Shown one piece after another: positions 1 to 7,367 of a stretch of 64,000 nt of DNA. A program made the translations under genes and the position numbers. Position 1 is the first letter of the stretch. Each line of letters starts with the position of its first letter. The notes under the pieces are model-generated. The model did not search any database, was not told the DNA's origin, and was given only the letters and a program-made list of their open reading frames with translations. Source of the stretch: Gp1-AA122 sp035631655 (GTDB taxonomy: Bacteria > Acidobacteriota > Terriglobia > Terriglobales > Acidobacteriaceae). The stretch is taken from assembly GCA_035631655.1 (NCBI GenBank), contig DASQIH010000181.1, positions 62,001 through 126,000 of the forward strand, in the 5' to 3' direction.

Positions 1-1144
1 CCGTCTCGACTTGCGCCTTCTCAATCACAACGGCGGAAACGCGGGACGTTCCCAGGAAAAACCCATTCGGCTTCCGGTTCAGATCATGAGGAAAGCCTTC
101 AGCACTCGGCCCGAAAGTTACCACCAAGTCGCCGTAGAACGCTCTCGCAAGAGTGAATTCGTCCACCAGCAACTTACCCAAATCGGATATCTCTAGAAGA
201 ATGATTCCCTGGGAAGCCTTCGGTAGCTGCTTCTGTTTTTTCCGCAGTATCGTTCGCAGACGCAAATAAGTTTCGTCGGGCTGCAACTGACGCCGCCCCG
301 CACCGAGCGGCAGTACGCCGACAACGGTGCCGTTGTTCTTTTGTCCGGTGTCATCAAAACGCGCCACAAACCGTGCATCACGCTTCCATTTTTCATCCCG
401 AATCTGCTCGGCGAGACGTTTGGCATCCGCGTAGTCGTATCGCGCCTCCGTCTCCTCTCCTTCTCGCAGACTGTAATCATCAGCGTTGTGATAATACAGA
501 GTCGCCTTCGTCACTCCTTTCTTCTCCAGATCGTCCAGGATTGTTCGGACCAATCGCACTGACTTCTTCAGCTCAGGGGAATGCGCTGAATATTCGTCGG
601 TCATCGAAATCACAACACTGTGACGCGAAGGCAATTTGGCGAGCCGCTCAAAAACGTCTTCCGTCGCCATGTCGGTAGCTGCACGGGCTTCGTCTAGTTG
701 AACACGCCGTATCTCGACGAAGTATTCGCCGTCTTTCACCGCACGTAGATCGGGGCCCGCAAGAGGAGCCTTAGGCTCCATCGTCACGTCCAGGCCCTGC
801 TTCAGTAAAAACACGGCATACCCCAGTTCGACCAGGGTGTCTACAAATTCGCCTTGGAGTTTTGTTGCCAGTCGCCTCAGGTCGCACTTCAACCCGTCAC
901 CCTGCAACGCATAGCCCACGAGTTCCTCGGTGTATTTCATAACCGGATTGTCTGGATTCTTCTTGTGCCATTTGCCGAGGAGATGTTCAGACTCCGAACC
1001 CAAGATCTCGCGCTCCAAGGAATCGTCGCCGAACAGCTTACGAAGATTTTTCATTTCTTCCCCGCGGGCGAAGGCGCGAATCAAGCGCCAGCCAATCACC
1101 CCAACAATCACAGTCACCACCACAAGCTCGAAGACCTTTTTCAT
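1..1144 (-). CDS. Hypothetical membrane-anchored protein with a degenerate PD-(D/E)XK-like motif, truncated by the window edge
   Basis: An open frame runs leftward from an ATG at 1144 off the window start, giving 381 visible codons with no stop. Residues 5-22 are a hydrophobic segment, so the product is probably membrane-anchored; Met31 is an alternative cytoplasmic start. Residues 95-150 look like the core of a restriction-endonuclease-like fold: a helix with VDTLVELGY, then GPDL at 130-133, then EIR at 144-146. This resembles the PD...ExK pattern with Lys replaced by Arg. I do not recognise the family. It is divergent from the plasmid-related/parB operon and shares its upstream region. The fold is inference; the coding status is well supported by uninterrupted length and composition. 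Confidence 0.7.
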   Translation of the reverse strand, partial: MKKVFELVVVTVIVGVIGWRLIRAFARGEEMKNLRKLFGDDSLEREILGSESEHLLGKWHKKNPDNPVMKYTEELVGYALQGDGLKCDLRRLATKLQGEFVDTLVELGYAVFLLKQGLDVTMEPKAPLAGPDLRAVKDGEYFVEIRRVQLDEARAATDMATEDVFERLAKLPSRHSVVISMTDEYSAHSPELKKSVRLVRTILDDLEKKGVTKATLYYHNADDYSLREGEETEARYDYADAKRLAEQIRDEKWKRDARFVARFDDTGQKNNGTVVGVLPLGAGRRQLQPDETYLRLRTILRKKQKQLPKASQGIILLEISDLGKLLVDEFTLARAFYGDLVVTFGPSAEGFPHDLNRKPNGFFLGTSRVSAVVIEKAQVET

Positions 1145-1204
1145 TGCAACGATTCTAACCTGGGACATCAGCAGTTCTTCGCAAGCCCTTCCTGGCTAAA
1201 CCCT

Positions 1205-1372
1205 GCGCCTGATCCGTCCGCTCCTTCCGTCAAGGCTCTCCGCTTCGCTCCGATGAACGCCCACCCCGCGGCCTTGACGGCGCGGACGGACAGGCGCCTC
1301 CCCCCGCCACGAAGGGATTTGCTTTTCATGCGCGGCTTCCCGCCGCGCCTCTGAGAAGCAAGACCCAAATCC
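1205..1372 (+). promoter_or_regulatory. Highly structured 5' leader upstream of the parB operon
   Basis: A long interrupted stem is visible. Bases 1205-1211 pair with 1291-1297, 1214-1220 with 1283-1289, and 1227-1236 with 1271-1280, giving 24 pairs. A second hairpin follows: GCGCGGC at 1330-1336 pairs with GCCGCGC at 1342-1348 around TTCCC, flanked by GGATTT (1315-1320) with AAATCC (1367-1372). No U-tract follows, so this is not a simple terminator. It ends just before the AAGGAG ribosome site of the next gene, so a cis-acting RNA or a DNA-level hairpin is possible. Confidence 0.5.
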
Positions 1373-1392
1373 ACAACAAGGAGTCTTCCGAA

Positions 1393-1683
1393 ATGCAAAA
1401 GACAGAACGAAAACCGTTGTTTGACCTGGGCCAGCTCGTCGCCACACCCGGCGCGCTGGCCGCTCTCGAAAAGTCCGGCCAGTCCCCCATGGACTTCCTC
1501 TCACGCCATGTGACCGGAGATTGGGGCGAAATCCCCGAAGAAGACCGCAAGGAAAACCAATTGAGCTTGGAAAAGGGTTTCCGGCTCATGAGCAGCTATC
1601 GCACCCACGCGAATCTCGTGGTGTGGGTGATCACCGAAGGCTCAAGGTGCCACACGACGATCCTACTTCCCGAAGAATATTAA
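1393..1683 (+). CDS. Plasmid-related small protein
   Basis: A 96-residue soluble protein. The ATG at 1393 is preceded by AAGGAG at 1378-1383. The sequence has the pattern I associate with small 'plasmid-related' proteins of ICEs and plasmids: ATPGALAALEKSGQ near the N-terminus, HVTGDWGEI in the middle, SYRT, and a terminal TTILLPEEY. The molecular function is unknown. It lies 33 nt upstream of the ParB-like start and is probably co-transcribed with it from the structured leader region. The family's usual neighbours are partition, replication and conjugation genes, which fits this context. Recognition is from memory of the family pattern. Confidence 0.8.
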   Translation: MQKTERKPLFDLGQLVATPGALAALEKSGQSPMDFLSRHVTGDWGEIPEEDRKENQLSLEKGFRLMSSYRTHANLVVWVITEGSRCHTTILLPEEY

Positions 1684-1716
1684 TTCTTGAAAAAAGAAGA
1701 AAAGGAGAAATCGAAA

Positions 1717-3342
1717 ATGAATAGTGCACTCGCAATGAATTCAGGAAATCTGACATCTTCCGTGCAGGACATTCCGCTCGAACGCATTCGGGAGTCGAAA
1801 ACCAACCCGAGGCGCACCTTCGATGAAGCGAAGCTCGCGGAACTTGCCGCCAACATCAAGCTGCATGGCGTTCTGCAACCCGTTCTCGTCCGTCCGTTTC
1901 CGGACGGTGAGGCGGGACTTTACGAACTCGTTGCCGGAGCGCGGCGCTACCGCGCTTCGAAACTTGCCGGACGGGAAACCATTTCCGCAAGCGTGCGCCA
2001 CCTGACCGACGCCGAATGCCTCGAGCTGCAACTCATCGAGAACCTGCAACGCGCCGATGTGCACGAACTCGACGAGGCGCGCGGTTACGACGCGCTTATG
2101 CACATGCAGCCGGACACCTATACGGTCGAGACGCTGGCCGAGAAAGTCGGACGGTCGGAGAAGTACGTCTATGCGCGTCTTCGCCTGACGCACCTCGTCG
2201 AAGAAGTGCAGGAAGCGTTCTACGCCGCCAAGCTCACCGTCGCTCATGCTTTTGAAATCGCACGGTTGCAGTCCGACGACCAGCGCCGAGCGCTCGCGGA
2301 ATGCTTTCCGCAGCACAAGACAGCGGCGGCGGTCCTCAAAGACAAAAAGGCCGAAGCCGTCACCGTCCGTTCGCTGCGCGAATGGATTGAGCGGGAAATC
2401 CTTCTGGATATTGCCAACGCGCCTTTCAGCGCAGAAGACGCGACACTGCTTCCAACAGCGGGAAGTTGTTCCACGTGCCCGAAACGCACCGGAAACAACC
2501 CGTTGCTCTTTCCCGAAATCCGGCACAAGTCCATCTGTACCGACCGCGCCTGTTATCGTGCGAAGGTCGAAGCCCTCGTGCAGATTCGCGTCAAGCCGCT
2601 CGAAGAGTCCGGCGAAAAACCGCTGCGCGTTTCACAGGCTCCGGCGTGGCAATCGAAGAAGCCGCAGCCGGACGTTCTCTACGAAGGACAATATCGCCGC
2701 ATTGCCAAGAAAGCCGAGTGCCCGCACACGAGACCCGCTGTCGTCATCGATGGAGCACAGGCCGGAACCGTGATGCACGTCTGCCGAGACGAAAAGTGTC
2801 CCGTGCACGCGCGTGAGACGCGTTATCAACCGACGCCACAGGAACGCGCGGCCCGCAGCAAGGAATTGCTGGCCGAACGCGTTGAGAAGCTGACGCGCGT
2901 TCGTATCCTCGACGCCATCCGCAAGAAGCTGCCCGCAACGCTCGCGCGTCCCGACCTCGAAATGGCCGCGCTCGACTACTTCCGCCGCCTCGGCCACGAC
3001 AATCACCGCCGTCTCTGCCGTGTCTATCTATGGGAAGAGAAAAAGACGAAGTCATCCTGGGGCGGCATGGTCGTCGATTACGAAGCCATGGCCGGGAAAG
3101 CCGTGCGAGCGATGAATCCGCAGGACCTGCAGCGGTTCGTCGTCGTGTGCGCTCTCGTCTCCGACCTCTACTGTCCCGGATTCGACCCGCGTCAATCGCT
3201 TGCGAAGGACTCGAACCTCGCGCAGGCCGCTGCGCGATACAAAGTCGATTCGAGCAAGCTCAATGCCGCAGTCCGCGAAGAACTCTCGAAGAAGACCGAA
3301 AAAAGAAAAAACACGAAAAACAAACGTAAGGCTGCCGCTTGA
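1717..3342 (+). CDS. parB: ParB/RepB/Spo0J-family partition-like protein
   Basis: A 541-residue protein. The ATG at 1717 is chosen because AAGGAG (1702-1707) sits 9 nt upstream; an in-frame TTG at 1687 lacks a comparable site. The N-terminal ParB domain is clear: IPLERI, then NPRRTF near 30-35 and GARRYRA near 74-80. A helix-turn-helix follows around 139-160 (TLAEKVGRSEKYVY). A cysteine cluster near 247-285 (CSTCPKR, then CTDRACY) suggests a zinc-binding insertion common in ICE-borne ParB-like proteins. The C-terminus is Lys/Arg-rich. No ParA is visible, so the role may be element maintenance or regulation rather than classical segregation. A strong terminator follows directly. Confidence 0.9.
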   Translation: MNSALAMNSGNLTSSVQDIPLERIRESKTNPRRTFDEAKLAELAANIKLHGVLQPVLVRPFPDGEAGLYELVAGARRYRASKLAGRETISASVRHLTDAECLELQLIENLQRADVHELDEARGYDALMHMQPDTYTVETLAEKVGRSEKYVYARLRLTHLVEEVQEAFYAAKLTVAHAFEIARLQSDDQRRALAECFPQHKTAAAVLKDKKAEAVTVRSLREWIEREILLDIANAPFSAEDATLLPTAGSCSTCPKRTGNNPLLFPEIRHKSICTDRACYRAKVEALVQIRVKPLEESGEKPLRVSQAPAWQSKKPQPDVLYEGQYRRIAKKAECPHTRPAVVIDGAQAGTVMHVCRDEKCPVHARETRYQPTPQERAARSKELLAERVEKLTRVRILDAIRKKLPATLARPDLEMAALDYFRRLGHDNHRRLCRVYLWEEKKTKSSWGGMVVDYEAMAGKAVRAMNPQDLQRFVVVCALVSDLYCPGFDPRQSLAKDSNLAQAAARYKVDSSKLNAAVREELSKKTEKRKNTKNKRKAAA

Positions 3343-3360
3343 GGTACCCCTTGCCTTGTG

Positions 3361-3400
3361 CCGGGCCGCGATGCCGAGTCGCGGCCCGGTTTCCTTTTTT
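3361..3400 (+). terminator. Rho-independent terminator after parB
   Basis: CCGGGCCGCGA at 3361-3371 pairs perfectly with TCGCGGCCCGG at 3379-3389 around a 7-nt loop, followed by a T-rich run to 3400. It ends the parB transcript and separates it from the convergent regulator at 3401-3799. Confidence 0.92.
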
Positions 3401-3799
3401 CTAGGCCTCAGCTCTCTCGCGACGGGCGCGCCCAGCGGCCATCTTTTGCGCCATAACCATGATCAGCTTTCGGTCTGTATCTGCCGCTTTGCTCAAACAT
3501 TTCCGCAGTTTGTGAAGATACGTCGCTTGCTTGCCGCTGCTGCCAAAGGCGATGTCATCCGAGGTCTTCCTCTTGAGCAGGTTCGGGAGCTTTGGCGGTT
3601 CGTCGCCGTCGTAGAACAGTTGATAGAGTGGAATTTCGAGAGCTCGCGCTAATTTTTCGAGTGTTTCGATCGCCGGAACGGTGTGGCCGTTCTCCACCCG
3701 CGAAATGTAGCACCGCAACAGTCCCGTTCTTTTCTCGATGTCGCCTTGCGAGAGCTTCTTGCTCTCGCGCAGTTCCCGCAAACGATCTCCGATTACCAT
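3401..3799 (-). CDS. Xre-family transcriptional regulator
   Basis: A 132-residue protein. Residues 3-60 form a standard Xre/Cro helix-turn-helix: RLRELRESKKLSQGDIE, then YISRVENG, then LEKLARALEIPLYQLF. The remainder is basic with no recognised effector domain; its C-terminus could be a short helical dimerisation region. It converges on parB. A GAATA-GAA-TATTC palindrome at 3839-3851, about 40 bp upstream of the start, is a possible autoregulatory operator. Its targets are unknown; context suggests ICE maintenance or transfer genes. Confidence 0.88.
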   Translation of the reverse strand: MVIGDRLRELRESKKLSQGDIEKRTGLLRCYISRVENGHTVPAIETLEKLARALEIPLYQLFYDGDEPPKLPNLLKRKTSDDIAFGSSGKQATYLHKLRKCLSKAADTDRKLIMVMAQKMAAGRARRERAEA

Positions 3800-3914
3800 G
3801 ATGGCCTCTTTCTAGGATTGCGAATGACGGGGACGGATGAATAGAATATTCGCCTTTGCCCAGTATTACAAACGCGACCGAATTGGATTCCTTTAATCTC
3901 TTTTTGCAACTTCC

Positions 3915-4697
3915 TTATTGCTCAGCTTCCACGAGTCGCATGGTAACGCCGATGACGCGACCAACGATGTCGGCCTCGCGCGGATATGCGAATCGACGTA
4001 CCTGGCACTTCGACTTCGGATGCGGGACCGCGCTGAGATAGCCATCCTCCATCTGGCACCAGCTGCAAACAAACTCACCCCTCAACTCCACGAAATAAAT
4101 TGGCCGGTCATCCTCGTCTTCCCATTTTGATTGCACAACCTTCCGCTGGTTCTGATCGATTTGCACAATAGAGCCAGGCCGGATGATTGGAAACATGGTA
4201 CGGTCCGCGAGTCCCACGAAGCCGTAGACACCATTGCGCAGGTCCATGTGCTGAAGCAGGCGAATGGGAACTTCGCCCCAAATTTTGCTCAGCTTCGCGA
4301 GGAGACTCGTGCGGTCCAGCTTGAAGCTCCTCGATCTCATCGGAACCACGATCGTGTCGTCGCGATCCGTAACTCGGGTATCGAGCTGAGTCTTCGAAGG
4401 ACCGAACATCGCTTGATCCTTGTTGAAATCGCCGATGTTGCAGCCGAAAGCCGAAAAGATGCTCGACCAGTGAACGTTGTAAATCGCGCCTAGGGTATAT
4501 TGCTTGCAGGCGCTCGGCGTGTACGTTCCGTTTTCGATGTTGTTGAGCCAGCCCCGGGAAATGAAATAGTCGGGATTCTGCTTCTTTTCTGCAAGTTGCC
4601 GGCTGCGCTCCTCCACCTGCCGCAAACTCAGACCGAGACGTTCCCTTATCCGCTTTAAACGAACACCCACCCTTTCGGATTGCGTGCTTGCTTCCAT
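3915..4697 (-). CDS. HTH regulator with S24/LexA-like C-terminal domain
   Basis: A 260-residue protein from the ATG at 4697; an upstream in-frame start at 4811 would add 38 residues, and neither has a strong ribosome site. The N-terminal half is an Xre-like helix-turn-helix (RLKRIRERLGLSLRQVEE, then WLNNIENG). The C-terminal half matches the S24/LexA sensor fold (MFPIIRPGSIVQID near the middle, then EADIVGRVIGV at the end). The LexA-type catalytic Ser in a GDSM-like loop is not evident (the equivalent reads DRTMF), so self-cleavage is doubtful. It is divergent from a related, duplicated regulator at 4889-6460. An 18-bp palindrome lies between them at 4793-4810. Confidence 0.82.
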   Translation of the reverse strand: MEASTQSERVGVRLKRIRERLGLSLRQVEERSRQLAEKKQNPDYFISRGWLNNIENGTYTPSACKQYTLGAIYNVHWSSIFSAFGCNIGDFNKDQAMFGPSKTQLDTRVTDRDDTIVVPMRSRSFKLDRTSLLAKLSKIWGEVPIRLLQHMDLRNGVYGFVGLADRTMFPIIRPGSIVQIDQNQRKVVQSKWEDEDDRPIYFVELRGEFVCSWCQMEDGYLSAVPHPKSKCQVRRFAYPREADIVGRVIGVTMRLVEAEQ

Positions 4698-4792
4698 TGG
4701 TGCCGGCCCGATTATTACTTGGTTACTGAACGCGATTTCACGTGTCTCTACCTTAGCACGGCGGAGCCGTTCCCCCGGATTGCGTGTCGTTT

Positions 4793-4810
4793 CGTCCGGT
4801 ATTCCGGACA
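4793..4810. promoter_or_regulatory. 18-bp palindromic operator candidate in the divergent regulator intergenic region
   Basis: CGTCCGGTATTCCGGACA is a near-perfect inverted repeat (GTCCGG/CCGGAC). Related 18-mers occur at 17942-17959 (TGTCCTGAATTCCAGACA) and 16654-16671 (TGTCTGGGATTCCAGACA). Its position between two divergent S24-like regulators makes it a plausible binding site for one of them. Confidence 0.5.
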
Positions 4811-4888
4811 CTTCCGGTTGTCCCTAAATACAGCCATCACAAACATTTATCTCCATTTGTTCAGCTCTCGCCTTCGACTGTGTTGACC

Positions 4889-6460
4889 ATGACGCGTTCC
4901 CTTCGCTCGAGGCTTGGTCGAAGCGCCATCGTTGGCGCAATTCTTGCTTCTCGCGGACTCAGCTTGGCGGATGCGTATCAGGCGTCCAGAACGTCTGGCT
5001 TGAATCCACCTCTTAACCCGCTTCCCCACAACTTTCACAGGGCGCTCGATGGGTCGCAGTTCTGTCCCAGCTTGTATCAGCTGTTGACTCTCAGCAGACT
5101 GACCCGCTATCGGCTTGTCGATTGGCTTGCGGTTTTTGGGTTCTATTTGCACGAGATCATCCGCATACAGACACTGTTCCCGCCTGCCCGCACCGTCGAA
5201 CTCGACTCGCAAGCGTACGAAGGGACACGCGGGGCGCCATGGTTTGAAGAACTTCGTCCTCCCGACTTCTCAGCGCCGCTTGCCCCCTTGACCCGTTGGT
5301 TAGGGCTCAGCAGCCGTCGCGCGTTCCATCCCCCACGTGCGCACCCTGCTTCTTTGCATCGATTTGTGAGAATCGGTACCCAAGATTCGTTCGCCTTCCC
5401 GGACCTGCTTCCGGGAAGCATTGTTCGCATTCGCTCGCGACCGGAAAACAAAGGCGCTCTTACAGCCGATGAGTCCCGATCGGGGCTTTTTCTCGTCGAG
5501 CATAGTCAAGGCTTGGTATGCACCCGCCTCGGGCGATCTTCCAGCGGAAAGGTTGTCCTGTGTTCGAGACAAATGCCTTACGCTCCTGTGGAGCTCCAGC
5601 AGGGAACGGAGGCTAACGTTCTTGGAAAAGCAGACCTCGAACTCCGTATGCTCGGTGGCACGGAGACTCCCCTCGTCCCGTTGCGGCTCGGACGTTTTTG
5701 GACGCCCCGACCGCTTCGCGCCGCGCCTCCTCAAAATGTCGGAGAATTCATCCGGAAGGCGCGGCTGCGTTCCGGGCTGACATTTCGTGAGGCATCCCGG
5801 CGGACGATGCAGATTGCTCGCCGGCTCGGGAACAGCCGCTACTATTGCGCTCCGGGCACGCTCTCTGATTTTGAAACCCGAAAATTGCTCCCCCGGCAAA
5901 TTCACAAAATCATTTCCATCTGCGCTGTCTATTTCGCAAATCCCACCCGATTGCTGGATGTCGGGGGTGTCCCGCTCGAAGTCGCCGGACACCGCTCCAT
6001 CCCGGAAGAGTTCCTGCCGCGAGCATCGCGCGAGAACACTCCTCGGAAGCGATCGCCATTCCTCAAAGCTGTCGAACGGCGTTTTGGAAAAGTTCCCTAC
6101 TTCCTGAGTCAGTCGCTCGCAGGTTTGTTCCGCTTGCCCGACGTTTCTCCTCGAGACGTTTTTTGGGCCGGAGGCTCTCACTTGCCTATCCGGTCCCGAC
6201 TGGATGGCGCTCTCTTTCTGGCTTTGGACCGGAGGCAAAAGGTCCCGCGCCCTTCGTTGTCCGCCCCAGCATCACAGCAGCCCTTGTATGTCGCACTGCT
6301 GCGCGATGGCACTTACTTGTGCGGCTTTTGCGCGTTGCAAAATGGCGTGTTGATTCTCCGGCCTTGTCAGAAAGGGCAACCGAAGTTCCTGCGTCTTCGG
6401 AATCGCGTGGAGGCGGAAGTGGTCGGAAGAGTCATCGCGGTTCTCCGAAAATTGCGCTGA
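4889..6460 (+). CDS. Tandem-duplicated HTH plus S24-like regulator
   Basis: A 523-residue protein from the ATG at 4889; GTG/TTG starts at 4880-4883 or a GTG at 4784 are possible. It carries two copies of the architecture seen in its divergent neighbour. Module 1 has a helix-turn-helix-like region at about 1-90 and an S24-like segment at about 145-250 (LLPGSIVRIRS). Module 2 has a helix-turn-helix at about 285-365 (GEFIRKARLRSGLTFREA) and an S24-like segment at about 400-523 ending EAEVVGRVIAVLR. That end parallels EADIVGRVIGV in the neighbour. No catalytic Ser-Lys dyad is apparent. It is probably a pseudo-dimeric DNA-binding regulator; its signal and targets are unknown. The lasso genes lie just downstream on the same strand. 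Confidence 0.75.
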   Translation: MTRSLRSRLGRSAIVGAILASRGLSLADAYQASRTSGLNPPLNPLPHNFHRALDGSQFCPSLYQLLTLSRLTRYRLVDWLAVFGFYLHEIIRIQTLFPPARTVELDSQAYEGTRGAPWFEELRPPDFSAPLAPLTRWLGLSSRRAFHPPRAHPASLHRFVRIGTQDSFAFPDLLPGSIVRIRSRPENKGALTADESRSGLFLVEHSQGLVCTRLGRSSSGKVVLCSRQMPYAPVELQQGTEANVLGKADLELRMLGGTETPLVPLRLGRFWTPRPLRAAPPQNVGEFIRKARLRSGLTFREASRRTMQIARRLGNSRYYCAPGTLSDFETRKLLPRQIHKIISICAVYFANPTRLLDVGGVPLEVAGHRSIPEEFLPRASRENTPRKRSPFLKAVERRFGKVPYFLSQSLAGLFRLPDVSPRDVFWAGGSHLPIRSRLDGALFLALDRRQKVPRPSLSAPASQQPLYVALLRDGTYLCGFCALQNGVLILRPCQKGQPKFLRLRNRVEAEVVGRVIAVLRKLR

Positions 6461-6653
6461 TTCTCAAAACGCGAGCAGAAACCCGAACATCAGTTGAGAC
6501 TTGACGGCTCAGCCCGCAACGCGCAGACGGCGGCGCGAGCCGTGATTCGGCGAACGCCGGAACAATCGCGAACATTTTTTCGAGCGAGTGGCTTTCGCGC
6601 GACGCACGTGGCAACTTGCACGTATCGCATGGGCCAGACTTAGGGGTTGTTCA
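6461..6653. other. Intergenic region before the lasso genes
   Basis: About 190 bp without a convincing gene. I see no precursor-like ORF here and no clear terminator; it presumably holds the promoter of the lasso biosynthetic operon. Confidence 0.5.
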
Positions 6654-6920
6654 ATGTTGCGTCTCTCGAAGAACCTCCGCTCCGTCACCAACGCCGACGG
6701 CGGCGTTGTCCTCGATCTCGGACGCGGACAGATTTTCCGGTGCAATGCAACCGGCGCGGTTGTCCTAGAAATCCTGGCTCGCGGAGAGACGGAAGAAGGT
6801 GTCGTCCGCGAAGTCAGTCGCCGTTGCCAAGTGGATGCCGCTCTTGTCTCCGTTGATGTCCATGACTTTCTCGTTTCTCTCACAAGCCACGCTTTATTGA
6901 GCGAAAACGATCGCGACTGA
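6654..6920 (+). CDS. Lasso peptide biosynthesis B1: PqqD-like RiPP recognition element
   Basis: An 88-residue stand-alone PqqD-fold protein that in lasso systems binds the precursor leader and delivers it to the B2 protease. The ATG at 6654 is preceded by AGGGG. The sequence follows the PqqD pattern: an N-terminal beta hairpin (VLDLGRGQIFRCNATGAVV), then LEILARGETEEGVV, then a helical wing to the C-terminus. It is the first gene of B1-B2-C-A and is separated from B2 by 15 nt. The identification is supported strongly by the following B2 and cyclase genes. Confidence 0.9.
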   Translation: MLRLSKNLRSVTNADGGVVLDLGRGQIFRCNATGAVVLEILARGETEEGVVREVSRRCQVDAALVSVDVHDFLVSLTSHALLSENDRD

Positions 6921-6935
6921 CCCAGGCATGCAAAT

Positions 6936-7346
6936 ATGGACCAAGCATCATCTAAACCTGGATTCCCTTCAATGGCAGTGGACGTTTTTCGCGCCTATGT
7001 CCATCTCCTGCGATTCGATTTCTTGCTGGCACGTCGTGGATTTCCCGCCGTCCACGAGCAAGTGCGCAAATCCTGCGTCCGCCAGCAGAGTCGCACCCTT
7101 GATGCTCCTGAGCGGATCTGTCATGCGTTCGACCTCGCCTGCGTGCTCTATTTCAAACAGGTCCGCTGCCTGCAGCGCTCGGCCGCGACCGCTGTCCTGC
7201 TCCGCAGGTCGGGATTTGCCGCTCAACTCGTAATCGGTGTCCAGCCGTGCCCATTCCGCGCCCACGCTTGGGTCGAGCTCGACGGATGTGTCGTGAATGA
7301 CAAAAGCTACGTCGCGTCCATGTACCAGGTGTTGGAGCGATGCTGA
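6936..7346 (+). CDS. Lasso peptide biosynthesis B2: transglutaminase-like leader peptidase
   Basis: A 136-residue protein of the lasso B2 family (transglutaminase-like cysteine protease) that removes the leader peptide. The catalytic Cys is in RCLQRSAATAVLLRR, the His in RAHAWVEL and the Asp near the C-terminus in VVNDKSY, in the expected Cys-His-Asp order. No signal peptide is seen, so it acts in the cytoplasm. The start at 6936 has only a weak ribosome site; Met13 (6972) is an alternative. It lies between B1 and the cyclase, as in split-B lasso operons. Confidence 0.92.
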   Translation: MDQASSKPGFPSMAVDVFRAYVHLLRFDFLLARRGFPAVHEQVRKSCVRQQSRTLDAPERICHAFDLACVLYFKQVRCLQRSAATAVLLRRSGFAAQLVIGVQPCPFRAHAWVELDGCVVNDKSYVASMYQVLERC

Positions 7347-7367
7347 CGTAGTGCCGAGAGAGACTCT

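Noticed and set aside
1741..2526. 261-codon minus-strand frame
   Set aside because: Antisense to parB, whose domains are unambiguous.
5300..6238. 312-codon minus-strand frame
   Set aside because: Antisense to the duplicated regulator, with no motif or ribosome site.
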